Positions 5,990 through 13,592 of a DNA stretch of 17,488 nt are shown one piece after another; position 1 is the stretch's first letter, and every line of letters begins with the position of its first letter. A model generated the notes under the pieces. That model did not search any database. It saw only the letters and a program-made list of their open reading frames with translations, and was not told the DNA's origin. The DNA comes from UBA1049 sp964522305. GTDB taxonomy: Bacteria > Bacillota > Clostridia > Oscillospirales > CAG-382. Location: positions 1 to 17,488 of the forward strand of contig CAZFVM010000016.1 in assembly GCA_964522305.1 (NCBI GenBank), written 5' to 3'. The position numbers and the translations under genes were made by a program.

Positions 5990-7189
5990 TTAGTTTAGCT
6001 GTTTTCGCACCAGTCTTTCGGTGTCGGTGGCTATTACCAATTCTTCGTCGGTGGGAATAACGTATACCTTGACCTTAGAGTTCTTGGTGCTTATCTCACA
6101 GGGATTCTTTGAGTTGTTTTTCTTTTCGTCAATCTCAATCCCCAAATAATCCAGGTCCTTCAGACTTTCACTGCGAATAAATGGGTTGTTCTCCCCTATC
6201 CCTGCGGTAAACACCACGCAATCCAGCCCGTTCATCACCGCAGAATAAGACCCAACGTATTTTTTTATCTGATAGTTAAACATATCCAACGCCAGTTTTG
6301 CCTGTTTGTTACCTGCGTTTATAGCATCAGAAATTTCTCTCAAATCACTGGAAACCTGGGATACTCCCAAAAACCCGCATTGTCTGTTTAGCCATACCGT
6401 CATTTCCGAGGCGGAAATTTTTTCTTTTTCTATAATAAAGGGAATAATAGCCGGGTCTATCGTACCACATCGGGACCCCATCATAAGTCCCTCCAGCGGC
6501 GTAAACCCCATGCTGGTATCCATTACTTTGCCGTCTTTGATCGCCGCAATAGAAGAGCCGTTACCCAAGTGGCAGGTAACTATTCTGGTCCCTTCCACTT
6601 CCCTGCCCATAAGCTCCGCGGCTTTGGCAGATACATAGCGGTGGGAAGTCCCATGGAACCCATAACGCCGAATATTATGTTTTTTGTATATATCATAGGG
6701 TATGGCATACATATAGGCGTGCTCCGGCATGGTCTGATGAAAAGCGGTGTCCAGTACCAAGACTTGAGGGGTTTTTGGCATGACTTGGGTGCATCCCTTT
6801 ATCCCCAACAAATGGGGAACGGTATGTAAAGGTGCAATCTCAGCACATTTTTCCAGGTTTGCCAGCACTTCTTCATCCACAACCACGCTTTCGGTAAACC
6901 AAGGGCCGCCATGGACTATACGGTGCCCAACCGCGGTTATTTCATCCATATCCGAAATACAACCGATCTTAGGGTCGGTCAAGCTATCCACCAACGCCAC
7001 AACTGCCTGGGCATGGGTGGGCATGGGTATATCTTTGATAACCTGTTTTTTGTTAGAGACTTCGTGCTTTAATCTTCCGTCTATACCGATTCTTTCACAC
7101 AACCCCTTTGCCATAACAGTCCTGCTTTTCATGTCAAAAAGTTGATATTTCAAAGAAGAACTACCGGCATTCACTACAAGAACAAACAT
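5990..7189 (-). CDS. ackA: acetate kinase
   Basis: 399 residues, the usual length. It interconverts acetyl phosphate plus ADP and acetate plus ATP, the ATP-yielding last step of acetate fermentation. Signatures are all present: NAGSSSLKYQLF near the N-terminus, GFHGTSHRYVS, CHLGNGSSIAAI with DTSMGFTPLEGLMMGSR, and FTAGIGENNPFIR. The catalytic Arg and Asp regions look intact. The ATG at 7189 is preferred over the TTG one codon earlier because GGAGT lies eight bases upstream of it. No pta gene adjoins it, so phosphotransacetylase must be encoded elsewhere. It is divergent from tmcAL, with overlapping promoters. Confidence 0.97.
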   Translation of the reverse strand: MFVLVVNAGSSSLKYQLFDMKSRTVMAKGLCERIGIDGRLKHEVSNKKQVIKDIPMPTHAQAVVALVDSLTDPKIGCISDMDEITAVGHRIVHGGPWFTESVVVDEEVLANLEKCAEIAPLHTVPHLLGIKGCTQVMPKTPQVLVLDTAFHQTMPEHAYMYAIPYDIYKKHNIRRYGFHGTSHRYVSAKAAELMGREVEGTRIVTCHLGNGSSIAAIKDGKVMDTSMGFTPLEGLMMGSRCGTIDPAIIPFIIEKEKISASEMTVWLNRQCGFLGVSQVSSDLREISDAINAGNKQAKLALDMFNYQIKKYVGSYSAVMNGLDCVVFTAGIGENNPFIRSESLKDLDYLGIEIDEKKNNSKNPCEISTKNSKVKVYVIPTDEELVIATDTERLVRKQLN

Positions 7190-7212
7190 CAAATTACTCC
7201 TTTTTACTTATA

Positions 7213-7241
7213 TTGACTTTCAGGTGCAAATTAACTATACT
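7213..7241 (+). promoter_or_regulatory. sigma-A promoter for the tmcAL operon
   Basis: TTGACT (7213-7218), a 17-bp spacer and TATACT (7236-7241). The leader to the tmcAL start is about 200 bases, in which no riboswitch, T-box or convincing ORF was seen. Confidence 0.65.
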
Positions 7242-7261
7242 GTCAATATATAGTTTGTCTA
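7234..7261 (-). promoter_or_regulatory. candidate ackA promoter overlapping the tmcAL -10
   Basis: On the minus strand, TAGACA (7256-7261), a 16-bp spacer and TATAGT (7234-7239). The -10 box shares bases with the opposing plus-strand TATACT. It sits in a 7-bp inverted repeat, AACTATA/TATAGTT, with a nine-base gap (7233-7255), a possible operator. Confidence 0.55.
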
Positions 7262-7449
7262 TTTTTACAAAAAAGAAGGGCCGACAATAGCGGTAACCTA
7301 CTTTATATTTATCAGAATAGATTATACTATCCCATGCTCCAAAAATCAAGGGTAACAGCCAAAACAGACGTCCCTTAGGACTTACCGGTTGTTTTATCCC
7401 AGCTTCCTGCATCACTTTGTATGTTTTCCTAAGACAGAGAGGTCAATAT

Positions 7450-8640
7450 ATGCCACAGAAACAGTATGTTGCCATTATCTGCGAATACAACCCCTTTCAC
7501 TACGGGCACCTTTTTCAGATTCAAACCTTGAAGAAGAAGTACGATGGTGTTGTATGTATTATGAGCGGCAACTTTGTTCAAAGAGGAGAGCTTTCGGTGG
7601 CAGATAAGTACATAAGGGCAAAGTCCGCTGTCCTGTGTGGAGCTGACTTAGTATTGGAGTTGCCCTTCCCCTACTGTATGTTGTCCGCCACGGATTTTGC
7701 CGATGCAGGGGTAACCATAGCCCACCTGCTGGGTGTTGATGCCCTGGGGTTTGGCTGTGAAGACAATTTTTCGCTGTTGACCGATCTTTCCCGACTTATG
7801 GATTCCAATGACTTCAAGTCGCAGCTGTCAGAGCTTATAAAGACCCAAAAAAACCTCTCATACCCCAAGGCAATCGAGGTTTTGGTCTCCGAAATTCTGG
7901 GACCCAAATACGGCAAAATAATCCAAAAACCTAACAACATCCTAACTTTGGAATATCTATCTGCAATAAGACGTAATAATTATGCCCTTAATACCCATCC
8001 GGTGATTAGAGACACCACCCTACGGTCTTCTTCCTATATACGTGGGCGAGGAGGTAAAAATGAGATTCTATCCTTTCTGCCGGAGTGCAGTGCAAATGCC
8101 TACAGAGAGCTGCCGGAGTCTCTTTTTCCCAACAGCACCGAGAATTTATCTCAGTTTATCATAGGTATGTTAAGAACTCTGCCAAAACACCCAAAAAAAG
8201 TCTATTACAGCACACCTACAGACCTCTATCACATTATCCGCTCAAAGTCCGAGGTCTTTTCTTCTTTTTATAGTCTCACCGAATCCTGTCAAAACAACCT
8301 CTACACTTCGGCACGGGTAAGAAGAAGCATACTGTCAATGGTCTTTGGTATTACCGGGGAACAAACATTATGTAAACCTACCTTCACTACCCTGTTGGCT
8401 GCTAATTCAACGGGCAGAGTCTTTTTGTCCGAGTACAAAAAAACTATTCAAATCCCGATAATCACAAAGCCCTCCCACGCAGACGATCTTCCCGAGCCGG
8501 AGCAAAAAGCCTATCTCTTCCAAGAAAGGGCAGAGAACATCATATCTTTAGCCAAAAACCCCGGTTGTTCCGAGGACCGATCTATCCTCGGGTATATCAA
8601 AAAAGCACCCAGGCAAAAGTCCCCCTTTATCCTTAATTAG
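7450..8640 (+). CDS. tmcAL: tRNA(Met) cytidine acetate ligase
   Basis: 396 residues. TmcAL (YlbM in Bacillus) activates acetate with ATP to form N4-acetylcytidine at the wobble base of elongator tRNA-Met. The N-terminal IICEYNPFHYGH contains the HxGH nucleotidyltransferase signature (His17, Gly19, His20). It is followed by the family blocks MSGNFVQRGE, ADLVLELPF and GVDALGFGCE, and later LRSSSYIRG. The ATG at 7450 is preferred over the frame's first start at 7417: AGAGAGG lies seven bases upstream and the protein then begins just before the conserved strand. It is the first gene of a two-gene operon with the lipid kinase 32 bases downstream. The acetate-using enzyme sits opposite the acetate-making AckA, which may be coincidence. 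Confidence 0.93.
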   Translation: MPQKQYVAIICEYNPFHYGHLFQIQTLKKKYDGVVCIMSGNFVQRGELSVADKYIRAKSAVLCGADLVLELPFPYCMLSATDFADAGVTIAHLLGVDALGFGCEDNFSLLTDLSRLMDSNDFKSQLSELIKTQKNLSYPKAIEVLVSEILGPKYGKIIQKPNNILTLEYLSAIRRNNYALNTHPVIRDTTLRSSSYIRGRGGKNEILSFLPECSANAYRELPESLFPNSTENLSQFIIGMLRTLPKHPKKVYYSTPTDLYHIIRSKSEVFSSFYSLTESCQNNLYTSARVRRSILSMVFGITGEQTLCKPTFTTLLAANSTGRVFLSEYKKTIQIPIITKPSHADDLPEPEQKAYLFQERAENIISLAKNPGCSEDRSILGYIKKAPRQKSPFILN

Positions 8641-8672
8641 TAAAAGAAAACCAAATATACAAAGGTGAAAAC

Positions 8673-9662
8673 ATGCACAAACATTTGTTCGTCATAAACC
8701 CGGCAGCGGGCAAAAAAGACAGAAGCGAATTGGTATCTTCCGCTATCTTGCGGCTGGAGATTGCCGAGCCCTACGATATTCGGATTACCGAATATCCCAA
8801 ACACGCCACCGAAATAGTAAGAGAAGCTCTTAGCAACCTGGAAAAAGGGGAGTTTCTGCGGATTTATTCCTGCGGAGGGGATGGAACGCTAAACGAAGTA
8901 GTAGACGGAGTTTACAAATATCAAGGACCGGAAAAAAACTGCGCCGTTGGGGTTATACCCATCGGCTCGGGCAACGATTTTGTCAGATATTTTTCGGATA
9001 TTCCCAGAGAGAGATTCAGGTCTTTGGCGGATATGATAAAAGGGGAAGTGTTGGACTGCGATCTCATCTCTATAACCGATGAAAATAACGAAGTAGAGAG
9101 TATAAGCATAAACATCGCTTCCATAGGCTTTGACGCTATGGTAGGCAAAAGGGTCTCAAAGTTCAAGAGAATCCCCTTAGTCAGCGGAAGCATGGCATAT
9201 AACATGTCAGTTATGCGCTCCTTTATTTCCCGCTTACGCTATCCCTTTACACTGTTCGTCGACGGGGAAGAACTCACCGACTTCGAAAAGGGTTATCTCT
9301 TTGCGGTTTTTGCCAACGGAGTATTCTATGGCGGAGGGTTTAAGGCTTCTCCCTACAGCGATATAAGCGACGGAGTGATGGATTTAATCCGAATAAAGCC
9401 TATTTCCAGGTTTATATTTGCCACCCTTGCTTCATATTACAAAAAAGGCGAACATTTAGAAAAAATGGAGAAGTATGCTACCCATATGCAATGCAAAAAG
9501 GTTGAAATCTTCGCCGACAACCCAATAGATATTAATATCGATGGGGAAATCATACCCATGACTAACCCAACGGTAAGAGTCCTGCCGGCAGAAATCAATA
9601 TTATCCTTCCGGAAAAAGAAAAAGAAGAACCCGGAGAGATAAAAGAAGTAGCAGTTGAATAA
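8673..9662 (+). CDS. diacylglycerol/lipid kinase family protein (YegS/DgkB-like)
   Basis: 329 residues with the DAGK catalytic domain. The motifs are FVINPAAGK at the N-terminus, the nucleotide-binding CGGDGTLNEV (residues 67-76) and PIGSGNDFVRYF (96-107), and a C-terminal beta-sandwich ending in DINIDGEII. Such enzymes phosphorylate diacylglycerol or related lipids at the membrane, recycling them into phospholipid synthesis. Members of this superfamily cannot be assigned a substrate from sequence alone. The C-terminus is a charged tail (EKEKEEPGEIKE). ATG at 8673 follows AAAGGTG. It is the second gene of the tmcAL transcript. Confidence 0.88.
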   Translation: MHKHLFVINPAAGKKDRSELVSSAILRLEIAEPYDIRITEYPKHATEIVREALSNLEKGEFLRIYSCGGDGTLNEVVDGVYKYQGPEKNCAVGVIPIGSGNDFVRYFSDIPRERFRSLADMIKGEVLDCDLISITDENNEVESISINIASIGFDAMVGKRVSKFKRIPLVSGSMAYNMSVMRSFISRLRYPFTLFVDGEELTDFEKGYLFAVFANGVFYGGGFKASPYSDISDGVMDLIRIKPISRFIFATLASYYKKGEHLEKMEKYATHMQCKKVEIFADNPIDINIDGEIIPMTNPTVRVLPAEINIILPEKEKEEPGEIKEVAVE

Positions 9663-9744
9663 ACTGAGGTGTTCCAAAACAATAAAGCTTTAAAGTAAAA
9701 ATTTTAAGGTTGTAACAAAATCCCGGCGAAGTGCAATAGAATAT

Positions 9745-9796
9745 AAAAAAACACACCATAAAAAGACTTAATTAGTCAGTATATGGCGTGTTTTTT
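9745..9796. terminator. convergent terminator between the lipid kinase gene and tpiA
   Basis: The left arm AAAAACACACCATA (from 9746) pairs with TATGGCGTGTTTTT (from 9782), with a smaller GACT/AGTC hairpin inside. Read on the minus strand the single imperfect position becomes a G-U pair and seven T's follow, so it fits tpiA best. On the plus strand the same position is an A-C mismatch. Confidence 0.85.
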
Positions 9797-9878
9797 ATTT
9801 TTCTCAGGTTTAAATGCTGTGTTTAGTGATTATTAATTATTCTTTTATCACTATCCTCATGCTGTGTATGGTTGCGGG

Positions 9879-10655
9879 TTATTGATTGGTCGCCTTAATA
9901 ATTTCGGCAAAGTCCTCTGCCTTCAGTGAGGCACCTCCGATTAATCCTCCGTCTACATGCTCCTTGGACAGCAGTTCCCGGGCGTTCTTGGCATTCATGG
10001 ACCCACCATATTGAATGGTGATTGTTTTGGCAGTGTCCTCGGAATACAGCTCTGTCAAGACATCCCGGATAATACCGCAAACCTCATCAGCTTGCTCTGC
10101 GGTAGCGGTTTTGCCGGTGCCTATCGCCCAAACCGGCTCATAAGCAATGATTATTCTTTGCAACTGCTCTTCTGTAACATCCATTAGCCCTATCTTTGTC
10201 TGCAGGGACACGATTTCTCCGGTAACTCCCTGTTCCCTTTGCTCCAAGAGTTCTCCCACACACAAAATAACCGTCAATCCTGCATCCAGGGCAGCCTTTG
10301 TCCTCTTATTAACGGTTAAATCCGTTTCTCCAAAGTACTGGCGCCTTTCGCTATGGCCGATTATAACATAATCTACACCACATTCTTTCAGCATTTGGGG
10401 GCTGATCTCTCCGGTATATGCGCCGGACGCCTCCCAATGACAGTTTTGGGCTCCTATTTTGATATTGCTGCCCTTTGACGCCTCTACCGCCACTCCGATG
10501 TCGGTGTAGGGGACACATGCTACAAAATCACAGTTATTTGTATCAATATTCCGAGTTTGTTCTCTTATCTCTTCAATAAGCTTTATCGCTTCTGCAGGGG
10601 TCTTGTTCATCTTCCAGTTCCCGGCAATTACCGCTTTTCTAAATTCTTTGTTCAT
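9879..10655 (-). CDS. tpiA: triosephosphate isomerase
   Basis: 258 residues, the usual length. It interconverts dihydroxyacetone phosphate and glyceraldehyde 3-phosphate in the cytoplasm. Catalytic residues are visible: Asn13 and Lys15 in GNWKMN, His101 in IIGHSERRQYFGE, Glu173 in AYEPVWAIGTG, and the phosphate-binding QYGGSMNAKN and GGLIGGASL. ATG at 10655 has an AGGAG upstream at normal spacing. It lies 65 bases downstream of pgk, probably in the same transcript, and ends at the convergent terminator. Confidence 0.97.
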   Translation of the reverse strand: MNKEFRKAVIAGNWKMNKTPAEAIKLIEEIREQTRNIDTNNCDFVACVPYTDIGVAVEASKGSNIKIGAQNCHWEASGAYTGEISPQMLKECGVDYVIIGHSERRQYFGETDLTVNKRTKAALDAGLTVILCVGELLEQREQGVTGEIVSLQTKIGLMDVTEEQLQRIIIAYEPVWAIGTGKTATAEQADEVCGIIRDVLTELYSEDTAKTITIQYGGSMNAKNARELLSKEHVDGGLIGGASLKAEDFAEIIKATNQ

Positions 10656-10684
10656 TGTAATTATTCTCCTGTATTCTATTCCTC

Positions 10685-10709
10685 GGGCAAGTTGAGTTGC
10701 CCATTGGGC
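10685..10709 (-). promoter_or_regulatory. two mutually exclusive hairpins between pgk and tpiA
   Basis: GGGCAA/TTGCCC (10685-10690 with 10697-10702) and GCCC/GGGC (10699-10702 with 10706-10709) share the bases at 10699-10702, so only one can form at a time. Neither is followed by a T-run. They may affect processing or tpiA translation. Confidence 0.35.
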
Positions 10710-10720
10710 TTATTTTTTTG

Positions 10721-11905
10721 TTATTTGTCCTCAAGACAAGCAATACCTGGCAAAACAAGCCCCTCCAAGAACTCCAGCGAAGCTCCTCCACCGGTAGAAA
10801 CATGGGTAATCTTGTCCGCAAGTCCAAACTTCTCTACTGCAGCTGCACTGTCACCGCCTCCGATTATGGATATAGCTCCGCTTTGAGCTACTGCTTCGGC
10901 GATCGCCTTGGTCCCTTTGGCAAAGTTATCCATCTCAAAGACCCCCATAGGTCCGTTCCAGACGACTGTTCCTGCACCTTTAATGGCTGCGCTAAATTTA
11001 TCTATGGTTTTTGGACCTATATCCAGCCCCATACATTCGTCGGGAATGTTCATCGTATCATATATGCCTATCTCACAGTCGTTGCAAAACTCGGTTCCGC
11101 ACACTGTATCTGTGGGCAAAAGGAAAGCGACACCCTTTTCTTTGGCTTTTTTCATCAATTCCAACGCCATATCCAGCTTATCTTCTTCGAAGAGGGATTT
11201 TCCTATGTTTCCTCCCAAGGCTTTGTCAAAAGTATACGCCATGGCACCGCCGATAATCAGCACATCTACTTTCTCTATAAGGTTGTTGATAACCCCAATT
11301 TTGTCCGAAACCTTAGCGCCCCCCAATATAGCTATAAAGGGTCGCTTTGGGTCCGAAAGAGCTTTCCCCATGATGTCTATTTCTTTTTGAATCAAAAATC
11401 CGCACACAGCCGGAAGATAATCTGCTACCCCGGCAGTAGAAGCATGAGCTCTATGGGCAGTTCCAAAGGCGTCGTTTACATAGATTTCCGCCAAGGAAGC
11501 CAAGTCTTTGGCAAATTCAGGGTCGTTTTTCTCTTCTTCTTTATGAAACCTTACGTTTTCAAGCAGCATAACCTCGCCGTCTTTAAGGGAGTTTACTTTG
11601 GCGCGAGCATCTTCTCCCACCACATCCTTTGCCATGGCGACATTTTGTCCCAATAACTCGGATAACCTCTCTGCCACCGGCTTTAAAGAGAATTTTTCGT
11701 TAAACTCTCCTTTTGGTCTGCCCATATGGGAGCACAAAATGACTTTGGCTCCTTTTTGTATAAGATGCTTGATTGTAGGAAGTGCCCCTACTATTCTGTT
11801 GTCATCGGTGATAACTCCGTTATCCAACGGCACGTTAAAATCACACCTAACCAGAACTTTTTTGCCGGAAACATTAATATCCGCTACGGACTTTTTGTTG
11901 TACAT
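10721..11905 (-). CDS. pgk: phosphoglycerate kinase
   Basis: 394 residues. It transfers phosphate from 1,3-bisphosphoglycerate to ADP, the first ATP-forming step of glycolysis. Conserved blocks in order: RCDFNVPLD, SHMGRPKGE, LENVRFHKEE, NDAFGTAHRAHAST, LGGAKVSDKI, WNGPMGVFE and the nucleotide loop IGGGDSAAAVEKFG, ending STGGGASLEFLEG. ATG at 11903-11905 is preceded by GAGGTGGAT. It has its own promoter and reads into tpiA. The gap (GAPDH) gene that often heads this operon in Bacillota is not here. Confidence 0.97.
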   Translation of the reverse strand: MYNKKSVADINVSGKKVLVRCDFNVPLDNGVITDDNRIVGALPTIKHLIQKGAKVILCSHMGRPKGEFNEKFSLKPVAERLSELLGQNVAMAKDVVGEDARAKVNSLKDGEVMLLENVRFHKEEEKNDPEFAKDLASLAEIYVNDAFGTAHRAHASTAGVADYLPAVCGFLIQKEIDIMGKALSDPKRPFIAILGGAKVSDKIGVINNLIEKVDVLIIGGAMAYTFDKALGGNIGKSLFEEDKLDMALELMKKAKEKGVAFLLPTDTVCGTEFCNDCEIGIYDTMNIPDECMGLDIGPKTIDKFSAAIKGAGTVVWNGPMGVFEMDNFAKGTKAIAEAVAQSGAISIIGGGDSAAAVEKFGLADKITHVSTGGGASLEFLEGLVLPGIACLEDK

Positions 11906-11965
11906 ATGACATCCACCTCAAAAAAATGTTTTTTATTTCTTATAATCTAATATTTTACAACGGGT

Positions 11966-11994
11966 ATTCTACCACAAGCCCTCTGCAAAATCAA
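11966..11994 (-). promoter_or_regulatory. sigma-A promoter for pgk-tpiA
   Basis: On the minus strand, TTGATT (11989-11994), a 17-bp spacer and TAGAAT (11966-11971), about 60 bases before the pgk start. No terminator of the preceding binding-protein gene was found in 11995-12062, so read-through is possible. Confidence 0.7.
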
Positions 11995-12062
11995 CCTTAT
12001 CAAAGCCCTTAACCCTGTTTTTGTTTATTGCCTTTACTTTGCGGATTCACGCCACTATACAC

Positions 12063-13496
12063 TCAAGAAAAAATCTCTCGGGAAAAAGTCTCAAATCTTT
12101 CCCGTAGCCTTTCCACCCTGTTTGGTAAATCCTCTTTTTCCAAAACAGCCTTTGCAATCAGGGTCGTGGATATATCCGAAAGAGTTTTTAACTTGCTTCC
12201 ATATAATGCAGCAAAATCCACATATGCCGAGTCCAATATAATCTCTAAAGTAACAGAAGACTGGTTGTTTCGGAAGAAAAGATTGATATACTTATCCAAA
12301 ACCGCTTTTTTCATGGCTTCTCCAGAGGCTGCACAAAAAGCATTTAACAAAAAGATGCTCCTTTCCGGGTCTTCCACCCCGGCAGGGACAGCCAAAGCCG
12401 CGCCATAGGGGTCCACAAAGGAATAATATCTTTTGGAAGTTGAATTTTGTTTGGGTAGAGGCAAAACACACCATTCATTCCAATCTTCGTCAAAAGCAGC
12501 GGAATAATCCAACTTGTGAAACAAAAACCCCAACCTTCCGTCTGCAAAAGCCTTCAAAGCGTCTCTGCCCTGTAGGGGATATCTGCTTTTGCTCCCCATT
12601 ATCCCCTTTATCTCTCCTATTATAGCCATTATATCCTTTGTGTTCGAAGGGGCTTCCACCGCTTTTTTATAGGTGTTTCCAAAGTATGGGGTCCCGTAAC
12701 TTTGCCAAATACTTTGCACAAGATTGCTTTCACCAAAATAAGAACCATACCCATAGATATCTTCAACCACATCGGCAGATTCTTTGTTTACCACCCGATG
12801 AGCTACGGTTTCCGCATAATATACAAACCTTTCCCAGGTCCATTCGCCTTCCCAGACTAAGTAAGACGGATCCTTAAGTCCCATCTCTCTTATAAGGTTA
12901 AGGTTGCAAAAAACCACATAAGTCTCGTCATAAAAAGGAGCGGCGCTGTCATATAGCATATAAAGGGAGTTGTTGGCAGTGATATTCATAATGTTATCAG
13001 AGTCAAGGTATTTGCTATTTATGTTCAATTGCCCGGTAGCAAGCAAATTATAAAGCAGTTTTTCCTCTGCCATGGGCACCAAGACCTCACCGGGCAGGCA
13101 AAGCAAGTCCGCAAATTGACCACCCGCTCGCTGCGCATCCCGTACTTGAGACAACGCATTGCTTTCCTTTACCTTTTTTTCTGTGATTTCGATACCGTAT
13201 TTACTTTCGACCAAGCTGTTTCGGGCAACAACTGCACTTTCCAGTATGCTTTCTCCCTCCTCGGAGCTAAAAAAACTCTCACGAGTTCCATCGGAAACCG
13301 CTATGGTATATACGTAGCCTTCGTATTCCTTCTTATCCGGGAGGGAGGAAACCTCCTGTTCTTCTACTTTTCCTATAGAAGGTCTGCTTTGTTCCGGAGT
13401 TAATACGATATTTTCACAGGAGGACAAAACCAGGGTAAAACCCAGGATAATCACCCCGATACACACAAAAACAGCCTTTCTGTTTATAACCAACAC
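12063..13496 (-). CDS. lipoprotein extracellular solute-binding protein (ABC transporter, sugar type)
   Basis: About 477 residues. A lipoprotein signal peptide (basic INRK, hydrophobic core, lipobox LSSC with the lipidated Cys at residue 27) is followed by a family-1 solute-binding fold. Family-like features include an aromatic segment with EGEWTWERFVYYAE and a C-terminal SFVDPYGAALAVPAGVEDPE. Such proteins capture oligosaccharides or other solutes for an ABC importer, but no permease or ATPase gene adjoins it. The start is uncertain: AGGAG at 13502-13506 serves either GTG at 13496 (spacing 5) or TTG at 13493 (spacing 8). The longer open frame from 13520 lacks a ribosome binding site and would overlap nothing conserved. 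It follows the RNB gene on the same strand after a 97-bp gap holding two parS-like sites. Confidence 0.85.
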   Translation of the reverse strand: MLVINRKAVFVCIGVIILGFTLVLSSCENIVLTPEQSRPSIGKVEEQEVSSLPDKKEYEGYVYTIAVSDGTRESFFSSEEGESILESAVVARNSLVESKYGIEITEKKVKESNALSQVRDAQRAGGQFADLLCLPGEVLVPMAEEKLLYNLLATGQLNINSKYLDSDNIMNITANNSLYMLYDSAAPFYDETYVVFCNLNLIREMGLKDPSYLVWEGEWTWERFVYYAETVAHRVVNKESADVVEDIYGYGSYFGESNLVQSIWQSYGTPYFGNTYKKAVEAPSNTKDIMAIIGEIKGIMGSKSRYPLQGRDALKAFADGRLGFLFHKLDYSAAFDEDWNEWCVLPLPKQNSTSKRYYSFVDPYGAALAVPAGVEDPERSIFLLNAFCAASGEAMKKAVLDKYINLFFRNNQSSVTLEIILDSAYVDFAALYGSKLKTLSDISTTLIAKAVLEKEDLPNRVERLRERFETFSREIFS

Positions 13497-13523
13497 CGCC
13501 TCTCCTATGTTCAAAAACAAAAA

Positions 13524-13539
13524 TGTTCCACGTGGAACG
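13524..13539. promoter_or_regulatory. parS-like ParB-binding site 1
   Basis: TGTTCCACGTGGAACG differs from a perfect palindrome only in the last base. It matches the ParB (Spo0J) site consensus TGTTNCACGTGNAACA, including the invariant CACGTG core. Confidence 0.8.
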
Positions 13540-13571
13540 TTTTAGTTTTTTGTTTACTATACAAATACCAA

Positions 13572-13587
13572 TGTTCCACGTGGAACA
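13572..13587. promoter_or_regulatory. parS-like ParB-binding site 2
   Basis: TGTTCCACGTGGAACA is a perfect palindrome matching the parS consensus, 48 bp from the first site. With the flanking A and T the palindrome extends to 20 bp. ParB nucleates on such sites and organises the origin region for segregation, so the window may lie in the origin-proximal part of the chromosome. Confidence 0.87.
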
Positions 13588-13592
13588 TTTTT

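Noticed and set aside
7194..7415. 73-codon minus-strand frame upstream of ackA
   Set aside because: It spans the divergent promoter region, has no credible ribosome binding site and no recognisable domain.
10697..11656. 319-codon open frame on the plus strand opposite pgk
   Set aside because: It lies wholly antisense to a clear pgk, has no family resemblance or ribosome binding site, and is explained by pgk codon bias.
13571..13592. Palindrome plus T-run as a plus-strand terminator
   Set aside because: No plus-strand gene precedes it, and the palindrome matches the parS consensus, as does its neighbour.
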